From Heterodera schachtii (lineage: Eukaryota; Nematoda; Chromadorea; Rhabditida; Heteroderidae): a DNA stretch of 64,000 nucleotides. A program made the translations under genes and the position numbers. The notes beneath the pieces were generated by a model. That model was not told the DNA's origin. It was given only the letters and a program-made list of their open reading frames with translations, and ran no database searches. The stretch is taken from positions 1,344,697-1,408,696 of the forward strand of contig SIJG01000015.1 of assembly GCA_023374025.1 (NCBI GenBank), written 5' to 3'. This document shows positions 45,881 through 57,508 of the stretch, piece after piece (within the stretch, counting starts at the first letter, position 1; each line of letters begins with the position of its first letter).

Positions 45881-48800
45881 TTAAAAATTAAATGCAAACA
45901 TTGGGTCCGTGTCGTCAGAAGGCAACATTGGGCCATCGCCCGACGGCACCCGATCAGTGCCAACGACAATGTTCAACAATCGACTCAGCCAAGTGACCAT
46001 TTTTGGCACAAAAAACAAAACCAGCAGCTCACTGATTAAAATGCCAACTTCCATGATTGTGATCACTGAAACACCCATCCATAGGCCAAGCTGTCCGCCA
46101 AAGTCGGACAGCAAATTTGGCATCTATGGGAAAACAGCAAAATATTTTTGATATTGTTACAAGAAAAAAAGTAACAACTTCTCGGAATAGACAACAATTA
46201 CTCGAGATTTTCGATTGTGACTTTAAGAGACAGAAAGCAAATTTGTGGTATTTAATTTTTAATTGTTTACTTCTTTGCAAATCATTATGAGTTTTGGTTA
46301 GCTGTAGAGCTTTTTAGCGCATTTGAATGATACCAACTTTGTTGATGGTTTCTAACTTTTCCTAAACGCAGTTGGTCCGCTTCGCCTTCCGCCGGACATA
46401 TTTGCCCATTAAGCATCAGCCCCTCCTCCCCCTCCCTTCTTTAATTTTAAATAAAATATTTTTGGTTTTTACTCCGTATGCTTCGCTCTCCTGCAAACTC
46501 TCGTAGTTCAATTGTTCAAAGTACACCTCGACAATGGCGGACTGTTCTCGATGGAACTGCAGACATTGCGCACCGCTCAGCGACGGGTCGCATTCGCCGT
46601 GCAATGCCAAATCGCTGGAGGGCCATCTGTTGAATTAATTTATTGAATAAATTTAATAAAGCATGAGAAAATAATGAAAAAACGCCAAATTATAAAAATA
46701 ATAGCAAATTCAATACTAAATTAAGTAAATGAGAAAGGGATTTAACAGCTCAAATGGACTGAGATAGACTTGAGAATTGTCGGTATAGCATTCCCAGAAT
46801 ATTTTTTCATAAAAATGGCCTCTCATTAAGACAGAGGGGAAACGACCAGCAGAAATACTTTAACAAAACTTTACCCCCCCCCCCCCCACCCCCGCCCGGA
46901 ATTTGAAAGCTAAACATTTCGAATTTTACAATATGAACCTGGCACAACTGTACGTAATGCTGAACACCTGCTCACTGAAGAAAAGTTAGAATTGTTTTTT
47001 ATTATGGATTAATTTTCTAATTAATTGCAATTAAAATTAATTGTTTTATTTGATCGCACCGACACGGCTGTCTGCACACGCAGTCGGGCTGAGTGGCAGA
47101 CCGCGCAGCGCTGTGCATTTCACGTCGGAGACACTCTCCTGCAAATTTGAATTAAATGCATTGTTAGTAATGTACAGATTTTGTCCAAAAAACCCCAATT
47201 TTTTAGCGATTTTGAGCAAATTTTTCAGGAAAACTAAGGATTTTTAGAGTCCAGCGGTGCCGTTATGCACCGAAGGAAAAATACTTAGACAACAATTTCT
47301 AATCTAATTTATTAGACAAAATTCTTAGAAATTGTTGTGCATGAAACTACCTAATAAGATTTAAAATATTATTTAAGGAATTAAAAAAAATTTTTTTTTG
47401 ATAATTCTTTTTTTAAAGAACAAAAGTCACAAAAATGGCCAACCTTTGCGTCAAATTTTGAAAATTTTCACAAGTATTTGAGACTCATGAAAATTTTTTG
47501 GGATTTTATGGGATTTTTAAAGAAAAATAAGCAAATTTTTAATTTAAAATTCAAGGTCTTAATTTAAAAAAATGAGATTTTTCCAAAAATTATCGTGACC
47601 TCAATCCCGCGGGATCCCGCGGGATTGGTAAAATGGTCGGGAGGGATCCCGATTCGGGATCCCGATGAAATCCGGGTCGCATTCGCCGTGCAATGCCAAA
47701 TCGCTGGAGGGCCATCTGTTGAATTAATTTATTGAATAAATTTAATAAAGCATGAGAAAATAATGAAAAAACGCCAAATTATAAAAATAATAGCAAATTC
47801 AATACTAAATTAAGTAAATGAGAAAGGGATTTAACAGCTCAAATGGACTGAGATAGACTTGAGAATTGTCGGTATCGCATTCCCAGAATATTTTTTCATA
47901 AAAATGGCCTCTCATTAAGACAGAGGGGAAACGACCAGCAGAAATACTTTAACAAAACGGTACCCCCCCCCCCCCCCCACCCCCGCCCGGAATTTGAAAA
48001 CTAAACATTTCGAGTTTTACAATATGTACCTGGCACAACTGTACGTAATGCTGAACACCTGCTCACTGAAGAAAAGTTAGAATTGTTTTTTATTATGGAA
48101 TAATTTTCTAATTAAATGCAATCAAAATTAATTGCTTTCTTTGATCGCACCGACTTAATTAATTATTTTTGCTAAAAAAACTTTATTGCTGGTCCTATAA
48201 TTGATTAATTGTTTCTTTAAAACGGAATCATTTTCAGCTGATTTTTCATTATTTCAAGCAATTCTCATTTACAATTTTCGAAAAAATATAGAATTTTTAT
48301 GCTTATGAATTCCATTTTTGTGTTATCATTTAAATAATTTCTTGAAGATTAACACTAACTCAGCCGCGGGTCGCCCACGGGGCAATTGCTGAAGTTCAAA
48401 TAGCGAGGAAAACGCGGGTCGCCACATCTGTTGATTTGCCAGAAATATAATTATTTGCAGATTAATTATTATTATTATTTTAAATTTTATTCCTAGTAAA
48501 TAATATTTATTAATTATTATTTCATTTATTATAATCTGTTTCACAAATTGTTCTTCTTACCCGCACTTTCTGACCAGCATCCGTTGGATGCACGAGCGTT
48601 GGCACCCCTTCAGCAGAAGGGGATTTTCAATAATTAAATTCACAAATTTAGGTTATGGATTTGTCACATTTTGATTATTACAGGATTTTGCAAGATTTTA
48701 CCTCAGTAGAATATTCCTTGTCCCGATAAATATATTCATCAGTTTTGCCTTGCTCAACACATTCGCCGTATGGACTTGGCAACCGATTAACACATCTTCA

Positions 48801-51800
48801 AAATATTATATATTTTTATTTAATTTTTAAATCATTAAGCTGCTCTTTTCTTTTCAAAATAATTAAATGTTTTTTTATTACTCACTTCAAACGGATGCCA
48901 AATGAACTAACGAAGCCAGTTGGAGCACTAAAAATAATTTATTTTTAATTTTTTATTAATTTGAAAATAAGCAAATTCATTCCTATGGCCATGTGTGTCC
49001 GGAAAGGGCTGTTCTTCAGGACTAAAAACAAGAATTGAAATCCAAAATACAGTACGCTTCTCATTGACTTATGCACAGTAATGCGAACACCGGCAGCTTC
49101 TGTCGTGGGCAAATAGTCGCTGACATTGACAAAAACTTGGAAACGGAGGCCTAAATAATTGCAAAGCTTTCAAATTTCTTAAATGGCATTTTTCATTTTG
49201 TTTTTTAATTGAAACGCATTTTTACCATAATTTGGCCCGGCTCGTTCACTCAACACATTTTTGTCCGGGTGGGCATTGAATGTGAAACAGTTGCCATAGG
49301 TTGGGTCCACGTACAATGAGAAGTCTTCCTCCACCGAACATTCCCTCCCATTGAAACTGCATCTTAAAAAAATATTAAATTATTATATTTTAATTATATT
49401 TAATGAAAATTAAATATCAAAATTACATAAAGGGTCAGTGATTATTATTAGTGTTAACTTCCATTATATATGTAATTAAAAACAATATTTGATTGCTTGT
49501 GCATTGTTTACTTGGTAATGAACTCGCGCTTACTGTAGCCCATCTGACTCTGTTCGTATTCACTCATTTGTGAGACAGCAAACACGAGATTCTCGACAGC
49601 TTTTGAACGAATTGCGATCGGATCATAGACACCCTTTAAAATTTAATTAAAATTAATCATTCAAAGGAGTGAAGTGAAAATAAATTGTAAAAGGAAAAAA
49701 AACTCGTAGAGGGAGGGAGGTTGGGTATTTATTTTTAAGTTTGTATTTTCAATAAAGGGCAAAAAAATTGAAAATTTAAAATTAGAGTTGTTCCCTGAAT
49801 CTATTCGGGGAATTGGGAATGTAATGAGTGATTCCACTTCAAATAGGATGAGAGAATTGAGTTTTAAATGAGTTTATAAGAATTTTATTTAAAAAAAATT
49901 CTATTATTTTTTTTGACTTATTTTCAATTTCCTCCCCAAAGAAGGTGTTCTCTCCGTAATCTTGTAAATTTGTCCAGGTATTTCCGAAAAATTTTGTTGA
50001 AGAATTTTCTCTCTGATCTCTGACTTTTCTCTCCGCCGAGGGTCGGAAATTAACCCAAATTTAAATAATAAAATAATAAAAGGAAATGAAAATGTCATTT
50101 AGGTAATTAATTTAAAATTAAAAGCTTTAAATTGTCCGTTCGTTTTCTCATTACCCTCAGTCCATATGCTTCTTCCCTCGCCTCCTTCTGTTCCGGCGTT
50201 TCCATTCGCTTCACTTCCGCCTTTTTCAACTCCCAAATTTTGGGCACGCGTTCAAGCAGTGGCGGATCAGCAGAAGAAGGAGAAGGGACGGATGAGTTGT
50301 CAGCTGCCAACGGCGGAGAGCCAACGGTTTCTGGCAAATTGTCATCAACACGAACGCAAATTCTGAGAATTAAAAGGAAAAAATTAAAATAAACAATTCC
50401 AAGTGATTAGTCAGCAAAAGAGATGTAACTCATTTGTCAGTTCAAAGTTTCAGAATGAACTGAACCAAAATACTTTGGCAGAGTTAAATCCATTGAAACT
50501 TTCAAAATTTTTTGTTTAAGTACAATTTTTTTAAAAACTCCTTTTTGGAAAGTCACTAAACATTGGTAAATACAGTGTCTGTCAAACTTACCGTATTGCG
50601 GGTGCACAAAGACATGGCCACCAATCGTTTCTGTTGCTGTCGGCGGAAGTGTTGTTGTTGATGGGCTTCTGCGGCTGTTGTTGGTCGCCATCATCCGACG
50701 TTTCGCCCGGTTGGCCCTGGTCAAAATCGCAGTTGCCCAACGCGGTGCATCCCCCGCAACGCTTTTCCTGCCATTGGGCCGGCTCAAAGCAGGGCCAAAC
50801 CTTAAAGGATTTTTGAAAATTATGCCAAATTTGGCATTTTACCAAAGACCTGTTCATTTTGTTGATTGTAAAAGCATAGACAAAGAGGTCGTGTTTTATT
50901 CAGTCCATCTTGCCCATTTTCTTCCTAAACTGTTTAAATTAAATTTAATTAATTAATTAGATAATGGAATGGTTTGCTGCAAGAAAAATGTTTAAATAAA
51001 AATTTATATTTTAAATGTTTTTAATATAAAAGATAATTTTTATATGCACTTTCAATGCTTGACATCCGAGCTTGCTTGCACTGCAATCGCAGAACGAGAA
51101 CACCGCAAGAAGTCCCTGGTAAAAATTGGATTTCGACTGATAATGAGACTCTCAATCACCACTAATAGTTTAAATTAGGCAATTTTAATTAGTAAAATTT
51201 AAAAATAATAATTATATTTCACTTCGTATTTTGTATAAAGGCGTCGTCGTGTCGTCGGCTCGTAAAAAGAGCCATTTTTGTCGGCACCGCGACGACGACG
51301 CAAATGGCGAGCATTTGAAACGGATGAAGCCAAATCCATGGCGAGATCATAGGCGGACAGCTACAAATTTTAAATTCAGATTTCAATCATTTATCCTGCC
51401 TACCGTATCTCCAACAGTAGTCATTTCACGGGCCAACGAATTTTTGTAAGGGTTTAAGTTGCACACGGTGACCAAAAATAGAAATATAACATTAATGTTT
51501 TAAAGAAGATCTTATTTTTAAATCCTTAGAATCTACCGGAGAAATATGGAAAATGTGAAAAATTTCAAAAAAATTTCCAAAAAATAAACAATTTTTTAAA
51601 AATTTAATTTATTTGAATTGTTGTTTTAAATGAATTTGAAAGTAAAATTTGAACAATTGTTAACGGGAGTCCGTTTGTGTGCCCGTGAACAGCTTTGATC
51701 CCTGACTGAGCCAGGCAAAAAAATTTTAAAAAACGAACTGATGGGAATGCAATATTTTCAAATTTCAATTCCACGCCGACAATGATGTCGTTGCGCCAAA

Positions 51801-53317
51801 AGCGCTTCACAATTTGCACGGCTTGGCCAGCGAATGCAACAAAACAGCACATGAACAACAGAAGCCAGAGGAAGCGGCGGAGACGGCCCCGAGACGTATA
51901 GGCACGGGGAATGCCATGTGCGCTGCATTTTGGGTGGGACAGATTAGGAAATAATTGAAGTGCTTGCTCGAGAATCCCGATTTATAAAACTAATGTTTGG
52001 CCCTAATCCCGACTCAGGAATTTTTTCAGTTAATGGGAGCACTAATAACTTCGAAATGATTAGGGTTAGTTGTTAAACGGATGTAAAATAGTGAAATATG
52101 GCCAGAAAAATACGACAAAAAAATCACAAAAATGGAACATAACTAATCAAAATTTGAAGTACAATATTTCTTTAAATGCATTAATTTTAATTAAAATCTA
52201 TTAAATGGCTAACAAGGGAACATTTCGAACTGTAACCAACCAGATCACTTTAAAACCACTTCTATCGTGTAGAGCATAGTCGATTTACTATTGTAAATTT
52301 TCGGCTTTTTTGGCCCCGGCGCCAAAAGTGATCAGAAAAAATTGATCAAATGCAAATGCCAGCAAAAAATGGATTTTTTTTCTCTTATATGTTATTTGTC
52401 CATTGTCGTAAGTTCGGATCCGCCCGACAGATGGTGAATTCTTTTGAATTTCTTTTCAAAGTATTACTCCACCTAGCATATTTTTATGCAGTTATTTAAA
52501 TTTGTTTTATGGTGCTATTTGATAGAGAATTATTTGCTGATTCATTTTAAAATAAGTTTAATTACTCTATCATTATTTTTCAATTTTATATGAATTTTTA
52601 AAAATTTTGTTATTTTTATCAATTTTTTTAAAGTGATCTGGTTGGTTACAGTTCGGAATGTTCCCTTGTAAGTTCGGTTTTAAAATTCATTTTAGATGTA
52701 AAAATACAAAAGCTAAACTTTATTATGTAAAAGCAAGTAAAAAAATAAAGATTTCCATTAAAATTTAATTATGTAGTTTCTTTAAATTGGCTGCCAGATA
52801 AAATCAAAAGCCTCGTGGAAAGCAAAAAGTTAAATTTTCGAATCAAAAACCAAATTAAAATATATATATTTATTCACATTCTAAATGCACAAAAATCCTT
52901 ATTTTAATCTCCATCCGCAATAAATAGTTAATGTGTTAAATTTGAATGTGGGAATTATGTGGCTGTTCATGCCGAAAGGCAACGCCGCGAAAATTTTGAA
53001 ATTTGTTAACAGATGGCTTGGCCCATAATGATTAATTCGAAGTGCCGAAAATTTAGCCACATCTCCCGCCCCCCCCCCCCAAAAAAGACCACAAAATGAG
53101 GGGCTAAATTCTCTCCGATATGCGATCAGTGATTTGATTGTCTCTGATAGTTTTGCCTGGTGTTGGCCGCAAAGTCCCCAAAAGTGGTCTCCAACTCGGC
53201 ATGAAAATCGCTTTTGCCCGTCGCCGTCCTTTGCATTCGCCGACTTTCCTGCGAACACAGCGAACGCCGTGACGTCTTTCGGCGATGGCATTGGCAAAAG
53301 GTCGAATCTTTTTTCAT
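45881..53317 (-). CDS. Degenerin/ENaC-family (DEG/ENaC) sodium channel subunit
   Basis: About 18 exons. Exon 1 (53157-53317) ends [13 protein letters not shown] and, through a GC donor, joins [20 protein letters not shown], the signature before the first membrane segment. TM1 is [16 protein letters not shown], then [22 protein letters not shown] and AYDLAM. The extracellular domain has [70 protein letters not shown] and [15 protein letters not shown]. The end reads [20 protein letters not shown], then the pore and TM2 region [20 protein letters not shown]. These channels carry sodium in touch, acid or peptide sensing. Apparent oddities: no AG before VTVCNLNP, and a duplicated exon edge at 47672. 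An insert rich in Ser/Pro lies at 50107-50340. Confidence 0.92.
46573..47064. repeat. 490-bp direct repeat in the channel gene, copy 1
   Basis: Runs from cgcattcgccgtgcaatgcc in the LALHGECDP exon to ttgatcgcaccgac in the next exon upstream. It includes a C-rich tract at 46874-46895. Copy 2 is at 47672-48153. Confidence 0.9.
47672..48153. repeat. 490-bp direct repeat in the channel gene, copy 2
   Basis: Nearly identical to 46573-47064. It reproduces the acceptor and the first codons of the LALHGECDP exon, but its downstream edge joins a gggatcccgat-rich stretch, so no donor follows. Confidence 0.9.
52212..52669. mobile_element. MITE in the first degenerin intron
   Basis: acaagggaacatttcgaact plus about 20 more bases pair with the inverse at 52632-52669 (agttcggaatgttcccttgt) with one mismatch over about 40 bp. 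Internal 380 bp is non-coding. No clear target duplication. Confidence 0.8.
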
Positions 53318-53732
53318 TGTTCAAAATAAAATAAAATTAAATTTTACAAATTATACTCTTGAATAATGAATTATTGGATTGTTTTTTCAAATAATTTTAA
53401 ATATTAAATTTTATTTTAGTGTTTAAATGGTCATTTGGTAAATTTACCCCTTTTTGAGAGTAATAATTTTGTGCACTCATTCCATTAAAACAGATGGATA
53501 ACTTCCTGCATTTTGAGCAAGACAAAAATAAAATGCTTTTTGCTTTCTTTCTTTGTCAAGCAATTTTCCGTAATAATAATAATAATAATCGTCAAACGGA
53601 CAAATGGACAAAATGACAAAAGGGAAACCCCAAAAATACAGGGCATTGATTATATAATAACAAATTAAAAAAAAAATAATTCAAACAGTTTAAGGTTCTT
53701 TTATAAATATTTGTTAAATTCGTTAATTAACA

Positions 53733-53823
53733 TACCGTATTTCCTCGATTATTAGACCTCTCTCTATTGTTCAATCCCTCGTCTTATAATCGAGGCGGGT
53801 CTAATGATAGAGGATTAAGGTAT
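53733..53823. repeat. Short imperfect inverted repeat
   Basis: taccgtatttcctcgattat and attagacc pair imperfectly with ggtctaatgatagaggatta and ggta. Probably a small MITE. The rest of 53318-54134 is AT-rich without a gene. Confidence 0.45.
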
Positions 53824-54134
53824 TCCGATTTTTATATGCCATAAATTTAAGCCCGATCCCGGCTTTTCTAATCCTGCACAGTCCCCGTTCTAATGTTGTT
53901 TTTGTTTTGGCGAAATTTAAATATAAATGTTTCCCAAAAATTTACATGTAAAGAATAAATGATAATACAAAAAAGAAGAATAAATGTACATGTCTGACTA
54001 GATATCGAAGGTGTAATTTCTAAATAAATGATGATAAAAACTAAAAAGCATTTGGCGATGGTCGTCTGATCATCCATCGGTCATAAATCCTCCAATCCAA
54101 TAAAAGTGATCGGGTGCTATGGAAACAATCACAC

Positions 54135-56682
54135 CTAAGAAAAGTACTGAAAAATAAATCTTTGCACTTAATAATTATTCAAATTACCAGCAGTTGGAAG
54201 CTTTCCAAAAATGCGTCTTTTTTCGTCTCCAGCAGTTGCAAAAGTTCGTCAATCGTTTTGGTCACTTTGTCTTTGTCTGTTTGGCCAATTGTCTCGGTCA
54301 CTTTGTCTTTGTCTGTTTGGTCAATCGTCTCGGTCACTTTGTCTTTGTCTGTTTGGTCAATCGTCTCGGTCACTTTGTCTTTGTGCGCATTTTCCAACCT
54401 TTTGATCAAAGCATTAATGTCCGTTATTTTCGACACAATGTCCAAATGTTCAATGCCAATTGTTTGCACAGCAATTAAAACGCTGTGACAAATTGCGTTG
54501 ATACAATTGACAAATTTGTTGAAGTTTGACTCATTAAAATACAGCAGAACAAGCACATTACTAACTTCAGTGATAAGCTCCGACAGATGCTGGCTGATCA
54601 GCCGTTTTACCTTATCAGTCAATGGCCGTGCCATCTCAGCCAAATTACTCAGCGTTTCCTTAATTTATTGGGTCCGATGGGTTGTAAAAATCCTTCTGTG
54701 AAATGAATTTCTATTTTTTTTTGTGGTAATTTTTTATATTTTCACTAAATCCTTCCAAGCCAAATGAGTAATTAATATAAATTCTAGGGCGGCTAGAATC
54801 AAAACTTCCCGAGTCTCGAGACCGAAAATAACCCCGAAAGTCGAGATAGAAACCCAAAAAAACCCGAGAAATAGCCGAGACCGAGAATCCCGAGCAGCCC
54901 TAATGAATTCTCTCACTCACCTCCATCTCTGCTTCGTCTGTTATTTTGCCGTACTGTCTGATGTTTTCCAATTCTGTGCCGAATTGGCAAAAAAATGCGA
55001 TTGGAATGAACGCATCCAATTCCTTCCAATCGTTTAAGGCATCTTTTTTGTTGCGCATTTCTTCCGTTAAAATGCTCAGTTTTACTTTCACAACGAATGC
55101 CTTCGCAATGTTTTCCATCATTTGTTGCTTTTCCTTCTTCTCTCCCATCATTTTCATCTGTGCCTCGGCTTTTCCTTTCGCACTTTCGATGATTGACTGA
55201 TCACAAAATGCGCCCCCATTTTTCTCTTTCAAAAATTTCAGAATTTCGTTCATTTTTTCCAACAATTTATTCGCCTCAATTTCAATGGCACTCTTTTCAT
55301 TTTCAATTTTTGCCAACATAATTTCGATGACAAAAGTGTTGAACTCTTCACGAAGTCCCAAAATTATTCCTCGAATTTTGGGCATTATTTCGTCCAGCTG
55401 TTTTTCGCTGTTGCCTTTAAGTCGAAACTGATCGGTGCCCTTACTCAGCTGTTTACTGAAGCCAATGGCACGGTGTGCCGGGAGTGCAAGTCGCCGGTTG
55501 AATACCATTTCGGTTGTATGTATCGGCTTTCCCCAGGCATGGATGTGCGGATACGGTACTAAATTTGTAGCCATTATCGTGCCTGGGGGTTTTGGCATAA
55601 AAATGCCATTATTCTTTCGACCAGTTATTCATTTTTCGAAGGATTTTTTAGACAAAACCGTAGAACCAATCAATAAGTGTCTGTTATTCAAATATTTAAT
55701 TTGCTCGCATTAAATTGTTCCCCGGATTAAGGCTAATTTTTTTTTTTGGCATAATTATGGAAAAATCCTTCTCAAAATTGGGATAAATGGTCAATTTATG
55801 TAATTACCCAATTTATAAAATTGGAGAATATTTTGCTCAAAATTTGCCAATTCTTTTTGCAAATTAATTAGTTCGCTGGCGTCAACTGTTGATGAGTTTT
55901 CTGAGAATTAATAAATAGAGAAAGAATTTTAATAGTTAAAATAGTTTTTATGCGTTTTTGCTTTTCAAGAAAAAACACCTCAATTCAAGAATAAATGTCA
56001 AATTTCTTGGTGTTCAAGGGGCAACAGAAATTTGGACACCGGAAAGATTCGGCACAATATTTAGCATTTAAAAAAATTTAAATATATAAAAAATACCTCT
56101 TTTTAAGCGAATTATACACTCAATTAAAAGGTTAATTTTCCTGGACTCATTACAATTCTTTATGGATCAATGTCAAAATATATTATTTTATATCATTTTT
56201 ATGCTCTTAAATAAAATTGGACTTTCTCGATATTTCGGTTCCATATAAGCCGGGTATTCGGGTCTTAATCCAAGCGGAAACTGTACTCATCTAACCCTAC
56301 GTTTAAACAGCTGTAAGAATTGGCTAAATAATAAGATTTACAGGTTCCATATTTAAAAAGCCAGTTTGGGTCATATAGTAATGAAAACACAGCAAAAATT
56401 TTCAATTTTAATTTAATCTCATATTGCTCAATTTGTGCTGCCCTAACTTAATGTCGCCTCTTTTCCTATGTATAAAATAAATTTCATTTTTAGTACGCGA
56501 AAATCTGCTGATTTCATTGTTATAAACACAAACTCACCAGTTACAATTGGCTTAGTTTCGATGTTGGAAATCACTTCTTCGCAGTTTTTAACCCATCGAT
56601 GGAATTCGACCGAAACGGACAAATCAAAACCAATAAAAAATTGAATAAAAACTAACCAAAATGATGGAATAAATTTTTTCAT
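54135..56682 (-). CDS. Secreted helix-rich protein with 12-residue tandem repeats
   Basis: Five exons join in frame to 460 residues: 56538-56682, 55808-55900, 54921-55582, 54188-54658, 54135-54146. Exon 1 is a signal peptide plus short stretch (MKKFIPSFWLVFIQFFIGFD). Exon 3 is long and charged, with EEFNTFVIEIMLAKIENEKS, EANKLLEKMNEILKFLKEKN and QMKMMGEKKEKQQMMENI, likely coiled coil. Exon 4 holds VKRLISQHLSELITEVSNVL and then four near-identical copies of DKVTETIDQTDK. It ends DAFLESFQLLYFS. No membrane segment follows the signal peptide. The repeat number probably varies between individuals. An effector role is possible in a plant parasite, but no known family is recognised. Confidence 0.65.
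54785..54902. mobile_element. 118-bp hAT-like MITE
   Basis: The ends tagggcggct and agcagcccta are inverse copies with one mismatch. The flanking 8-mers ataaattc and atgaattc match at 7 of 8. The interior repeats ccgag and tctcgag phrases. It sits in the third intron of the secreted-protein gene. Confidence 0.6.
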
Positions 56683-56959
56683 CTAAAAAGTTAAAGCGAT
56701 GCGTGAAAAGGATTTTACCGGGTCAATGAATGGTCCGAGTTTTTCAAAATTCCATTCTTTACCCATGACAAGGGATAAAGGGCATGAGCTCAGAATAAAG
56801 ATTTCACTAGTAAAAAAAAACAGAACTTAGTGCTTTCATAAAAACGAATTTTAAAATCGACTTTTTTCATTTTGTTTTTTTAGAAGATAAAATGATAGTT
56901 GACGATGCCGATTTTGGGTGCCCAAATGCCTTACAGTTATTGGAAAAATCATAAAAATA

Positions 56960-57260
56960 ATAAATAAATAAAATTAGAATGATATAATGTGAATGCTAAA
57001 AAGCAAAATCCATAATTTGATTATTTGACACGTGAAAAAAATGCTTTTTATGAATATATTCATAAATAATATTGTAAAAATAAAGAAAAAGAATTTGATT
57101 AAAGAAAATTTGTGAATATTAATATTAAAAGCTAAATCCATAAATCAGATGATTTGACATATGAAAAGTGCTTTTTTATGAATATATTCATAAATAATAT
57201 TGTAATAAATTTTAAAAAAAACGAAAATAATTGTGAATAAAAAAAAAAAGCATAAATCCA
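56960..57260. repeat. Three diverged copies of a 120-bp AT-rich unit
   Basis: The phrase tgaatatattcataaataat occurs twice (57050 and 57178), and aaatccataa-like phrases occur three times (57010, 57133, 57255). Non-coding. Confidence 0.6.
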
Positions 57261-57508
57261 TTAATCCGACGACTGTCAACGGAGACAGAAAAAAAAATGG
57301 AATTAATAGGAATGGTAGTCATAAAAAGACACACATCCGCCGGTGGTACTCGAATTAAGCAGAGGTTCTCCCAAATCCTTTCATAATTTCCCTCCAAGGC
57401 TAGGCTGAATTTAGAAGTTTTATTTATTTATTTTATATTTAATGTGTTAGTATTTGAAATTTGGCGTTTAATTTGTTTTTAATTATGTTGTCTCTTCATA
57501 ATTTTTAT

